Of a stretch of 45,175 bases of DNA, positions 17,686 through 25,967 are shown one piece after another. The position numbers and the translations under genes are program-made. Each line of letters starts with the position of its first letter. Within the stretch, counting starts at the first letter, position 1. The stretch spans positions 139,118-184,292 of the forward strand of contig CACLAN010000001.1 of the NCBI GenBank assembly GCA_902604905.1, in the 5' to 3' direction. Source of the DNA: an uncultured Alphaproteobacteria bacterium. Lineage in GTDB: Bacteria; Pseudomonadota; Alphaproteobacteria; HIMB59; GCA-002718135. The notes under the pieces are model-generated. The model saw nothing but the letters and a program-made list of their open reading frames with translations, was not told the origin of the DNA and did not search any database.

Positions 17686-18690
17686 TTATCTAAATGGAGG
17701 TGCGTATAAAATACCACCTTGTGTCCATAGAGCATTAAGTCCTCTTGCTATTTCAAGAGGTGTATCTGGACCTACGTTTGCTTCGTAAGACTCTGAATAG
17801 TTACCAATTTGTTTAATAATTTGGTAAGCCCAATCAGGAGCTAATTCAAGCATTTCGCCATAAGAACCTTCAACACCAAGAAGTCTTAGTACCTCTGGAA
17901 CGTTTGAACCAAGTTGAGCATCAACGTTTTCTGAAGTTACACCTAGTTCTTCTGCAATTATCATTGCATTTAAAGACCAACGTACAACATCTCCCCATTG
18001 GTGATCACCATGTCTTACTAGAGGACCTAGTGGTTCTTTTGAAATAATTTCTGGTAAAACAACCCATTTGTCTGGATTTGAAGCAGCAGCTCTCGTTGAA
18101 GAAAGGCCTGAAGCGTCAGTTGTGTATACATCACATCTTCCAGCAAATAAGTTTTCTTTACCTTCATCATTAGTTTCAATTGGAAGTGCTTCATAGCTAA
18201 TTCCATTCAGTCTAAAGAAGTCAGCAAGGTTTAACTCTGTAGTAGTACCAGTTTGGATACATACAGTAGCACCATCAAGCTCAGTTGCACTTGATACACC
18301 AAGAGCAGATGGGATCATAAAACCTTGTCCGTCATAGAAGTTTACACCTACGAACTCAAAACCAAGATTAACATCACGGCTTATTGTCCAAGTAGTATTT
18401 CTCGCTAGCATATCAACTTCACCTGAAGCTAATGTTGGGAAACGAGATTTACCAGTAGTTGTAATAAATTCTACTTTTGAACGGTCTCCAAAAACAGCTA
18501 CAGCAACTGCACGACACATATCTGCATCTAGACCAGCCCATTCACCGCTATCATCTGGAGCAGCAAAACCAGCAAGACCAGTTGTTACTCCACATTTTAG
18601 AAAACCTCTATTTTTAACATCATCAAGAGTTCCAGCATGTGCTGAGAATGCAAATGCTACAACTGCAAAGATAGATAATAGTTTTTTCAT
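17686..18690 (-). CDS. aapJ: Periplasmic binding protein of the general L-amino acid ABC transporter
   Basis: High-affinity amino acid receptor in the periplasm, 334 residues. A clear signal peptide (1-19, ending FSAHA) precedes the mature start GTLDDVKNRGFLKCGV, the standard opening of AapJ/BztA. The body has the family texts GLAGFAAPDDSGEWAGLDADMC, RNTTWTISRDVNLGFEFVGVN and YYDGQGF-like regions. Base composition is visibly richer in G+C than its neighbours, as expected of a very highly expressed gene. A good ribosome site (CGGAGAAAATAAT) precedes the ATG. It heads the aapJQMP operon and is followed by the hairpin terminator. Confidence 0.97.
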   Translation of the reverse strand: MKKLLSIFAVVAFAFSAHAGTLDDVKNRGFLKCGVTTGLAGFAAPDDSGEWAGLDADMCRAVAVAVFGDRSKVEFITTTGKSRFPTLASGEVDMLARNTTWTISRDVNLGFEFVGVNFYDGQGFMIPSALGVSSATELDGATVCIQTGTTTELNLADFFRLNGISYEALPIETNDEGKENLFAGRCDVYTTDASGLSSTRAAASNPDKWVVLPEIISKEPLGPLVRHGDHQWGDVVRWSLNAMIIAEELGVTSENVDAQLGSNVPEVLRLLGVEGSYGEMLELAPDWAYQIIKQIGNYSESYEANVGPDTPLEIARGLNALWTQGGILYAPPFR

Positions 18691-18813
18691 ATTATTTTCT
18701 CCGTTTAAATAATTATTTAAATATCTTTTTTCAAAGATTGCTTCCCTATACCAAATTAATAAGCTAATCCAAATGATACATTTTGTAATTTAATATTTTT
18801 CTACAATTAGTGT

Positions 18814-18819
18814 TATAAT
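18814..18819 (+). promoter_or_regulatory. Possible -10 element for the metC-like gene
   Basis: TATAAT lies 28 bases upstream of the GTG start within the 156-base divergent region shared with aapJ (18691-18846). No convincing -35 is visible, and I saw no riboswitch in this region. A small hairpin at 18723-18738 (ATCTTT, TTTC, AAAGAT) is the only other structure noted. Confidence 0.35.
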
Positions 18820-18846
18820 ATTAATAATATACTAGATATAGACACA

Positions 18847-20007
18847 GTGAAGATAAAAACAAAACTAACTAAAATAGGCAGAAATCCTCTTAAACAAAAA
18901 GGTTTTATCAATCCTGGCACATACAAAGGATCAACAATGATTTTTAATAGTTATCAGGATTATTTAAATGATATTAAAAATGCAGATGACAGAAGAACAT
19001 TTTATGGAATTAATCAAAATCCTTTTCATAAACAATTAGAAGATAGTATCTCAGAATTATATTATTGTAATGATACTGTCTTATCTCCTTCGGGACTTGC
19101 TTCAATAATAATTCCTTTTTTTGCCATCTTAAAATCTGGAGATGAAGTTTTAATAAATGATAGTGTCTACAGCCCCACAAGAACTTTTTGTGAAAATATT
19201 CTTAAACAATACAATGTAAAAATAAAATATTTTCATCCAATAAATAAAATTAAAAATTTTGATAAATTAATAAATAAAAAAACAAAACTTATATATTTAG
19301 AATCTCCTGGTACTGCTACATTTGATATAATTGATATACCTTTTATAACAAAGATAGCTAAAAAAAATAATATCCCAACTGTAATGGATAATACATGGGC
19401 ATCACCTTTGTTTTGCAATCCAATTAAACTAGGAGTAGATATTATAATAGATGCTGGGACTAAATATATAAATGGTCACTCGGATGTTTTAATCGGTTTT
19501 GTTTCATCAAATAAAAAATATGCTAGAAAAATTAGAACTGCTGCAAAAACTTTAGGGATATGTCCTGGATCGGATGAAGTTTATTTAGCAATTAGAGGAA
19601 TACCAACATTAAAAATTAGAATGAAAGAAATAGAGAGCAATGCTTTATTAATGGCAAAATATTTATTAGATCATGATCTTGTTAGTGATGTTTTTCATCC
19701 GGCATTACCGCATACAAAGAATCATAAAATATGGAAAAGAGATTTTTCTGGTAGCACAGGTTTATTTTCGTTTATGCTGAAAAAGAAATTTTCAAATACT
19801 CAAATTGAAAAATTTTTTAATAAACTTAAAATTTTTAAATTAGGATATAGTTGGGGTGGATTTGATAGTCTTATTACTTTTCCTCCACTAGATAAAAGAG
19901 AATTTAAAAATAAAAATACTGGAACTTTAATAAGATTGTATTGTGGGCTGGAAGATATTGATGATCAAATAAAAGACATAAAAAGTGCATTAAAAGTTTT
20001 AAATTAA
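18847..20007 (+). CDS. metC: Cystathionine beta-lyase-like PLP enzyme
   Basis: Cys/Met metabolism PLP-dependent enzyme that would cleave cystathionine to homocysteine, pyruvate and ammonia. The Schiff-base lysine is K206 (AGTKYINGHSD) and the PLP-nitrogen aspartate is D181 (VMDNTWASPLF). The text RRTFYGINQNPFHKQLE and the opening GFINPGTYKGSTMIF match the MetC subgroup more than MetB or MetZ. It starts at GTG, with no ATG nearby in frame. It abuts the TauE/SafE permease gene (stop followed at once by ATG), so the two are cotranscribed. A role as a general C-S lyase is also possible; substrate cannot be fixed by eye. Confidence 0.85.
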   Translation: MKIKTKLTKIGRNPLKQKGFINPGTYKGSTMIFNSYQDYLNDIKNADDRRTFYGINQNPFHKQLEDSISELYYCNDTVLSPSGLASIIIPFFAILKSGDEVLINDSVYSPTRTFCENILKQYNVKIKYFHPINKIKNFDKLINKKTKLIYLESPGTATFDIIDIPFITKIAKKNNIPTVMDNTWASPLFCNPIKLGVDIIIDAGTKYINGHSDVLIGFVSSNKKYARKIRTAAKTLGICPGSDEVYLAIRGIPTLKIRMKEIESNALLMAKYLLDHDLVSDVFHPALPHTKNHKIWKRDFSGSTGLFSFMLKKKFSNTQIEKFFNKLKIFKLGYSWGGFDSLITFPPLDKREFKNKNTGTLIRLYCGLEDIDDQIKDIKSALKVLN

Positions 20008-20742
20008 ATGGATTTTTATTTTTATTTTTTTGCATCCTTAGGTGTTTTTGTATTTGGTATCTCTAAAGGTGGTGTGCCTGGGCCAATAGCGATGTTAGCA
20101 GTACCTGTAATGTCTTTTGTTATGAGTCCTCTGCAAGCTGCTGGTATTTTATTACCACTTTTAATAATAATGGATTTCTCAGCAATCTATTTGTATTGGA
20201 AAAAATGGATTAATAGAATTTTAAAAATTATAATCCCTGCATCAATAATTGGTATTTTATTTGGAACCCTCACTTTTGAATTTACCAATGAAGATCAGAT
20301 AAGAATAATGGTAGGTATAATTTCAATTATTTTTGTTCTTGTTTCATTTATTCAGAAAAATAATTATTTACTAAAACCAACAAGATTTAAAGGATATTTT
20401 TGGTCATCTGTAGCAGGTTATACAAGTTTTTTAATTCATGCAGGAAACCCTCCTATTAATTTTTATATGCTGCCATTAAAGCTTGATAAAATTTCATTTA
20501 TAGGAACCATGACCTTAGCATTTATGGTTATAAATCTAGTAAAATTGGTTCCTTATTATTACGTTGGATTATTGGCATCTTCAAATCTTATGATTTCTCT
20601 CTATTTGCTTCCACTAGCTTTTATTAGTGTTTTAATTGGATATTTTTTGCAAAAAAGAATTCCAGAAAAATTATTTTTTAATATTGTTTATGTTTTACTT
20701 TTTTTAAGTGGATGTAAGTTGATATACGACGGTATAACTTAA
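20008..20742 (+). CDS. TauE/SafE-family membrane permease
   Basis: Integral membrane protein of 244 residues with seven or eight hydrophobic helices. It carries the TauE/SafE repeat character: FVFGISKGGVPGPIAMLAVP in the first half and IHAGNPPINFYMLPLKLDK in the second. The family includes exporters of sulfite, sulfoacetate and related organosulfur anions and some importers. Direction and substrate are not readable here. Its immediate coupling to a cystathionine beta-lyase-like gene suggests it moves a sulfur compound made or used by that enzyme. The gene converges on the cupin gene 13 bases away. Confidence 0.85.
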   Translation: MDFYFYFFASLGVFVFGISKGGVPGPIAMLAVPVMSFVMSPLQAAGILLPLLIIMDFSAIYLYWKKWINRILKIIIPASIIGILFGTLTFEFTNEDQIRIMVGIISIIFVLVSFIQKNNYLLKPTRFKGYFWSSVAGYTSFLIHAGNPPINFYMLPLKLDKISFIGTMTLAFMVINLVKLVPYYYVGLLASSNLMISLYLLPLAFISVLIGYFLQKRIPEKLFFNIVYVLLFLSGCKLIYDGIT

Positions 20743-20755
20743 AACAAATAACTAA

Positions 20756-21172
20756 TTAAATTTTTGTTTTATAATCAGCTCTTTTAGATTTTCTAAACCC
20801 AAAGGGACCTGGAATAAATAACGTCATAGTATTTGTATTTGGTTTTAAGTCAACTCTATGTAAATGATCTGCAGATCTAAAACCAATGTAGCCTGGAGAT
20901 CTCCAAAATTTACCTTTATTCGTTGTTTCCCAATAACCGCCTTTTAAAATAATTGTTATATAAGGACAAAGATGATTATGAACTCCTTCACCATGGTCAT
21001 CATCTAACATTTTATGAATCAGAATATTAAATGGAAACCATTTTGGCCTTTTTCTAAATAAAAGGTAATATCTTTCCATCCATGGTTTTGCATTATGAAA
21101 TTCTGGATGAGATGGTCCTCTATCTAGAACAATTTTCTTCCTTCCAAGTTTTTCTAATAATTTTAACAACAC
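20756..21172 (-). CDS. Small cupin-fold protein of unknown function
   Basis: A 138-residue protein with a single cupin-like beta-barrel. Candidate metal ligands are H60, H65 and H67 in DDDHGEGVHNHLCPY, and H103/H105 in SADHLHRVDL. ILKGGYWE and TLFIPGPFGF mark the two cupin motifs. Related proteins are often annotated only as cupin or cysteine-dioxygenase-like, without proven activity. It is the last gene of the eight-gene operon, beginning directly after the aldolase/dehydrogenase stop. It could be a sugar isomerase/epimerase or metal-dependent lyase acting on an intermediate of that pathway. That is inference from context only. Confidence 0.75.
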   Translation of the reverse strand: MLLKLLEKLGRKKIVLDRGPSHPEFHNAKPWMERYYLLFRKRPKWFPFNILIHKMLDDDHGEGVHNHLCPYITIILKGGYWETTNKGKFWRSPGYIGFRSADHLHRVDLKPNTNTMTLFIPGPFGFRKSKRADYKTKI

Positions 21173-23185
21173 TTATCTTAAACTAGCCTCAATATTACCG
21201 CCATCAACAGTAATAATATTCCCAGTTGTTTTTTCAAAGGATAATTGAGCAAAAAATGCTTCAGCAACATCTTCTGCAGTTACTTGCTTTTGAAGTAAAT
21301 TATTATTTAAATATTCAGTTGAAGACATATTTCTAGCTTTTGCTCTTTCTTTAATAAACTGATCAGTTAATAAACCACTTTTAATACGGTCAGCATTAAT
21401 TCCATTAACCCGAATGTTATATTTTCCAAATTCTAAAGCATATTGTTTCATAGAAAATAACGAGCTAGCTTTTGCGATACCGTATGGTCCAAAATCCTTG
21501 CCAGGATTTATAGATTGTTTTGACAAATTGAGAGAAATTGAACCTCCAAAACCTTGTGATACCATAATATTTGCTATTTTTTGGACTATGTTATGATGAC
21601 TATAAAAATTTACCTCTAAACTTTTTTCCAAAATATCTTTTTTTACATTTAGCATACTACCTTGAAATGCTGCACCAGAGTTTGCTATTAAAATATCTAT
21701 ACCACCGAATAATTTTAACATCTTATTTAATGCCTTATTAATTTGAGAATTATTAGTTAAATCACATACAATACAAAGACATTTCTTTTTGATATTTACA
21801 TCAAGATTTTTAAAGTTTTTATCTAAAAGTATAACTTCAATATTTTCATTTATAAATTTATTTGCAATCGCACTTCCAATTTTACCAGCGCCACCTGTAA
21901 TTACTGCAACGTTTCCATTAAATTTTTTTGTATTTTGATTATTCAATTTTGCTCTTTCTAATGGCCAATATTCCATTTTAAAAATATCTCTATTGTTAAT
22001 TGATTTAAATTTTGAAACTAAATTTGCTTTAATTATAACTTTTTTCATTGCATTAAATATATCATAGGAAACTTGCATTTCTTTTTTATTAGGACCTATT
22101 GATAGAAAACCTATTCCTTCTAAAATAATAATTCTTGGTAAAGGATCAGCAATTTTGGAATTTGTAATATTTTTTTTATATTTTTTAAAATAATTTTTAT
22201 ATTTTTTAATATATACGTTAATATGATTAGATATAATTTTGCTTGATGATAAATGTTTATTGGGTATTATTAATGGTTCTGATTTTATTCTAATAACATG
22301 ATCAGGCGTAACAGGTCCTTTATTAAATAAATTAAATAAATCTTTTCGATTTGTAAATTTAACATCTTCAACCTTATTATTAAATTTTATTATCCATCTT
22401 TTGTTTGTAAAGGAATGGTATAAATTTCTAATACATAGCTGAACATCAGTAATATTTATTTTTTTGTTATTAATATTATATTTTATTAATTTTTTTTGCT
22501 TATTTAAAAAATTTTCAGCTAATGTTACAAGCTTAATCATTCTATCATAACTTTGTTTTGCTGAACTTCCAAAAGTGAAAATACCATGATTTAAAAGCAT
22601 TAATCCTTCAACTTTATGATTGTTTGAAATTACCTGATGACATAATTTAGCAAGTTCAAATCCTGGCATTACATAAGGAACTATTGCAATTTTATCTTTA
22701 TAAATTTTATTTAATATCTCTTTTGAATTATTAAGATTGACTAAACTTAAAATCGCGTTTGAATGTGTATGATCTACATATTTAAATGGTAAATAAGCAT
22801 GTAAAAGGGTTTCAATTGATGGATTAGGAGAACTTGAGTCAAGTAAGTTTGATCTCAAATAATTAACCATCTTTTCATCACTCATTTTTTTTAAAGATAG
22901 AGTTTTAAGTAAAGGATCAAGATACAGACCTGGTAATCCTCTTTCATTTAGGTTTGACATATCCCATCCACTTCCTTTTACAAAAAGTACATCGTTATCT
23001 TTTCCAAATAAATTTTTTTTAATTGATTTTACAGATGTATTGCCTCCTCCATGTAAAACAAGTTCTGGATTACTTCCTAGTAAATGTGTTGAGTATATTC
23101 TTAATGCTAAATCTGTGCTGACTTTCTTTAACTGATATTCTTTAATATATTTTTTAGCTAAACTTTCTTTCCACTCATTTTTCAT
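21173..23185 (-). CDS. Fused class II aldolase / short-chain dehydrogenase (RhaD-like bifunctional enzyme)
   Basis: A 670-residue two-domain protein. The N-terminal part (about 1-330) is a class II (AraD/FucA-type) aldolase with GGGNTS (46-51), a likely catalytic E125, and zinc ligands H139, H141 (DHTHSNA) and H200 (LNHGIFTFG). A lysine-rich linker follows. The C-terminal part (about 425-670) is a short-chain dehydrogenase with ITGGAGKIG (about 430-437), a NSGA motif and the catalytic Y568-x3-K572 (YGIAK). Known fusions of this type cleave rhamnulose 1-phosphate and oxidise lactaldehyde. Here, next to mtnA and mtnP, the likelier substrate is methylthioribulose or 5-deoxyribulose 1-phosphate, yielding DHAP and an aldehyde. 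The fold is certain; the substrate is inferred. Confidence 0.88.
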   Translation of the reverse strand: MKNEWKESLAKKYIKEYQLKKVSTDLALRIYSTHLLGSNPELVLHGGGNTSVKSIKKNLFGKDNDVLFVKGSGWDMSNLNERGLPGLYLDPLLKTLSLKKMSDEKMVNYLRSNLLDSSSPNPSIETLLHAYLPFKYVDHTHSNAILSLVNLNNSKEILNKIYKDKIAIVPYVMPGFELAKLCHQVISNNHKVEGLMLLNHGIFTFGSSAKQSYDRMIKLVTLAENFLNKQKKLIKYNINNKKINITDVQLCIRNLYHSFTNKRWIIKFNNKVEDVKFTNRKDLFNLFNKGPVTPDHVIRIKSEPLIIPNKHLSSSKIISNHINVYIKKYKNYFKKYKKNITNSKIADPLPRIIILEGIGFLSIGPNKKEMQVSYDIFNAMKKVIIKANLVSKFKSINNRDIFKMEYWPLERAKLNNQNTKKFNGNVAVITGGAGKIGSAIANKFINENIEVILLDKNFKNLDVNIKKKCLCIVCDLTNNSQINKALNKMLKLFGGIDILIANSGAAFQGSMLNVKKDILEKSLEVNFYSHHNIVQKIANIMVSQGFGGSISLNLSKQSINPGKDFGPYGIAKASSLFSMKQYALEFGKYNIRVNGINADRIKSGLLTDQFIKERAKARNMSSTEYLNNNLLQKQVTAEDVAEAFFAQLSFEKTTGNIITVDGGNIEASLR

Positions 23186-23186
23186 A

Positions 23187-24266
23187 TTAATTTTTCAATC
23201 CACCTATAGATTCTTCGTTGCTATCTACAACTCCTTTTTCTGTAATCAATTTAGTAATATATTTTGCTGGAGTAATATCAAAAGCATAATTTTTACAGTT
23301 TGAACCTTCAGGTATAATTTTAATTTTTTTTCTATTATTATTTTCATCAATACCTTCAATAATAGATACTTCGTTTGGATCTCTTTCTTCTATAGGTATT
23401 TCTTTTACTCCATTTTTAATACTAAAATCTATACTAGAAATTGGTGCTGCAACGTAAAAAGGAACATCATTATCTTTTGCAGCTAGAGCCTTTAAATATG
23501 TGCCAATTTTATTACAAACATCACCATTTAAAGAGGTTCTATCTGTGCCAGTTATACAAAGATCTATCATGCCATTTTGCATTAAATGACCGCCAACGTT
23601 GTCTACGATTAATGAATTTTCTATCTTTTCATGCATTAATTCCCAAGCTGTAAGACTGAAACCTTGATTTCTAGGTCTGGTTTCGTCAATCCAAACATGT
23701 ATTGGGATTTTTTTTTGATTTGCAATAAAAATTGGCGCTAAAGCAGTCCCCCAATCAACAGCAGCTAACCACCCAGCATTACAGTGAGTTAAAATATTTA
23801 CTTTTTTTTGAGTTTTTTTATAAATATTTTCAATAAGTCTAGACCCATTTTCACCTATAGCTTTGCAATTAATTATATCTTGATCTCTGATCTCATTAGC
23901 TATTGAAAGAATTATTTCTTGAAAGTTAGATTTTTCCATATCTTTAATCTCAGTAATAATTTTATCTACTGCCCAGGATAAATTAACTGCTGTAGGTCTT
24001 GTTGACTTAAGACTATAACCTGCTTTTTCTAATTCTGAAAAATTTTTAGTAGTTTTAGATGCTACATACATTCCATATGCAGCAGTGACACCTATTAGGG
24101 GCGCACCCCTAACTTGCATTTCTTTAATAGCAAAACAAAAATCTTCTAGTGTTTTTAATTCTACAATCTTTAATTCAAATGGTAGAAGTCTTTGATCTAT
24201 TATTTTTACAACTTCTTTAGCTTTATCATACCAAATAGTTGTTAAATGTTTATCATTTACTAGCAT
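23187..24266 (-). CDS. mtnA: Methylthioribose-1-phosphate isomerase
   Basis: Aldose-ketose isomerase of the eIF2B-like family that converts 5-methylthioribose 1-phosphate to the ribulose form; members also accept 5-deoxyribose 1-phosphate. Family residues are visible: RGAP (53-56, VRGAPLIGVTAAYG), C162 in THCNAGWLA, the DETRPRNQG stretch (194-202), and D242 in GTDRTSLNGDVCNKIGT. The length of 359 residues is normal. It overlaps mtnP by 14 bases and is followed one base later by the aldolase/dehydrogenase. No mtnB, mtnC, mtnD or mtnK is present here, so the classical methionine salvage pathway is not complete in this operon. Confidence 0.95.
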   Translation of the reverse strand: MLVNDKHLTTIWYDKAKEVVKIIDQRLLPFELKIVELKTLEDFCFAIKEMQVRGAPLIGVTAAYGMYVASKTTKNFSELEKAGYSLKSTRPTAVNLSWAVDKIITEIKDMEKSNFQEIILSIANEIRDQDIINCKAIGENGSRLIENIYKKTQKKVNILTHCNAGWLAAVDWGTALAPIFIANQKKIPIHVWIDETRPRNQGFSLTAWELMHEKIENSLIVDNVGGHLMQNGMIDLCITGTDRTSLNGDVCNKIGTYLKALAAKDNDVPFYVAAPISSIDFSIKNGVKEIPIEERDPNEVSIIEGIDENNNRKKIKIIPEGSNCKNYAFDITPAKYITKLITEKGVVDSNEESIGGLKN

Positions 24267-25137
24267 TTGAATTTTTCTTATATCTTTTTAATATATTGGT
24301 TAAATTATTCTCTAAGTCTTTATCCCAAAATTCTTTCTTTGTAATTATAGATGTATCTAAAATATTGGATGTTTTATCATTTTCAAAAGATATACCTTCA
24401 TAATATTTTGAGCTAAAATTTTTAATAAAATTTTTTGAATTATCAACATTATCATTTAAGGTTTTTATAATCATACTTAAATCTACTTTATCATGATCGG
24501 GATGCCAACAATCATAATCTGTAACCATGGAAATAGAACAATATCTAATTTCCGCCTCTCTTGCTAATTTTGCTTCTGGCATATTTGTCATTCCTATAAC
24601 ATCACAACCCCAATCAATATAAAGATTTGACTCAGCATAAGTTGAAAACTGAGGTCCTTCCATTGCAAGATATGTACCACCAAATGAATAATTGATTTTA
24701 ATATTTTCACATGTATCTTTCGATAAATTCATTAAAACATCGCATGTTGGATGAGCCATAGGAACATGAGCAACTATTCCTTTATCAAAAAAACTTTTTT
24801 TTCTGTTTATTGTTCTATCTATAAATTGATCAACAATAACAAATGTACCTGGTTTTAAATTATCTTTTAAAGAACCCACTGCAGAAAGAGATATCAAATC
24901 GGTTACACCAACTTTTTTTAAACAATCAATATTGGCACAATAGTTAATTGAAGATGGTGACAAAGTATGGCCTTCTCCATGCCGTGATAAAAAATATACA
25001 GTGTTATTATCTATTTTACCTTCAATAATTGGACCTGAAGGATCACCAAATGAAGATTTAATTTTATGTTCTTTTATATCAGTCAAAAATTCTAATTTAT
25101 AAATTCCACTTCCGCCAATAAAGCCTAATATGTTCAT
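24253..25137 (-). CDS. mtnP: 5'-methylthioadenosine phosphorylase
   Basis: Phosphorylase that splits methylthioadenosine (and usually 5'-deoxyadenosine) into adenine and the 5-modified ribose 1-phosphate. Phosphate- and nucleoside-binding motifs include GGSGIY (8-13), SRHGEGH (51-57), AMEGPQFST (158-166) and MVTDYDCWH (204-212). The TDYDCW text is typical of MTA phosphorylase rather than purine nucleoside phosphorylase. Length is 294 residues. It overlaps the aldolase gene upstream by 4 bases and mtnA downstream by 14, implying coupled translation. The adenine released could be recovered by Apt, encoded about 6 kb upstream. Confidence 0.94.
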   Translation of the reverse strand: MNILGFIGGSGIYKLEFLTDIKEHKIKSSFGDPSGPIIEGKIDNNTVYFLSRHGEGHTLSPSSINYCANIDCLKKVGVTDLISLSAVGSLKDNLKPGTFVIVDQFIDRTINRKKSFFDKGIVAHVPMAHPTCDVLMNLSKDTCENIKINYSFGGTYLAMEGPQFSTYAESNLYIDWGCDVIGMTNMPEAKLAREAEIRYCSISMVTDYDCWHPDHDKVDLSMIIKTLNDNVDNSKNFIKNFSSKYYEGISFENDKTSNILDTSIITKKEFWDKDLENNLTNILKRYKKNSNASK

Positions 25138-25967
25138 TTTACTGGTCCAATATTTTTTATTACTTTTTTTGTATGTTTTTTTAATTCTATTATTGAAGGT
25201 TTTATTATTTCTATTTTATCAAAACTTGATTTTTTTTTATTATAACTTTTTCTTAAACTTTTACATGCAGTAATTCTTAACTCAGTACCGATGTTAAATT
25301 TAGCTACTTTCGTATTTCTTGCGATTTTTTCTCTCATCTTAGAATTTATACCACTACTACCATGTAAAACTAAAGGTAGTTTGGATACTTTTTCAATTTT
25401 TAAGATTTTATTATAATCTATTTTTGCTATCTTTGATTGTTGCAAGTGTGTGTTACCAACTGATATTGCCATAGCATCTACTCCACTCTCTAAACTATAT
25501 TTTTTTGCTTCTTCGATATCTGTTCCAAAAGATGTATTGCCATTATGATAGCCTACTATACCTACTTCACCTTCAACTGAAATATTATGTTTATGAGCAA
25601 TATTTGATATTTTTGAACTAATTTTGATATTTTTATTTAATGGAAGTTTTGATCCATCGAACATTACAGATGTAAAACCAGATTCTATTCCTTCGATACA
25701 TTCATCATATGAAAATCCATGATCTAAATGACAACAAATAGGTGTTTTAGTTTGTTCAGCAAGATGTCTAAACATTTTTCCCAAAATAGAAACAGGAGTA
25801 TATTGTCTACAAGAAGGTCCTGCTTGTAAAATAATAGGAATTTTTGTTTCATGTGCTGCCTCTGTGTAAGCAATAGCATCTTCCCAACTAATTACGACTA
25901 ATCCGGCTACAGAATAATTATTACGATTTGCTTTAGTAAGTAAAGTTTTTAAATTTACCGCTGTCAT
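25134..25967 (-). CDS. iolJ: Class II (zinc) aldolase, IolJ/FbaA family
   Basis: Fructose-bisphosphate-aldolase class II fold, 277 residues. The zinc and catalytic residues are in CHLDHGFS (H80, D82, H83), with further ligands in SVGNTHLQ and VLHGSSGI. The phosphate/DHAP-binding NIGTELR follows. The N-terminus (SVAGLVVISWEDAIAYTEAA) differs from the AFNV.n.e pattern common in glycolytic enzymes. Because it directly follows iolC and iolB, I read it as the aldolase of 6-phospho-5-dehydro-2-deoxygluconate, giving DHAP and malonate semialdehyde as in Bacillus IolJ. Fructose- or tagatose-bisphosphate cleavage remains possible. It overlaps iolB and mtnP by 4 bases each. Confidence 0.82.
   Translation of the reverse strand: MTAVNLKTLLTKANRNNYSVAGLVVISWEDAIAYTEAAHETKIPIILQAGPSCRQYTPVSILGKMFRHLAEQTKTPICCHLDHGFSYDECIEGIESGFTSVMFDGSKLPLNKNIKISSKISNIAHKHNISVEGEVGIVGYHNGNTSFGTDIEEAKKYSLESGVDAMAISVGNTHLQQSKIAKIDYNKILKIEKVSKLPLVLHGSSGINSKMREKIARNTKVAKFNIGTELRITACKSLRKSYNKKKSSFDKIEIIKPSIIELKKHTKKVIKNIGPVK

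Noticed and set aside
18691..18846. Possible SAM riboswitch before the metC-like gene
   Set aside because: I looked for SAM-II or SAM-V type conserved blocks and did not find them; only a weak hairpin and a -10 element are visible.
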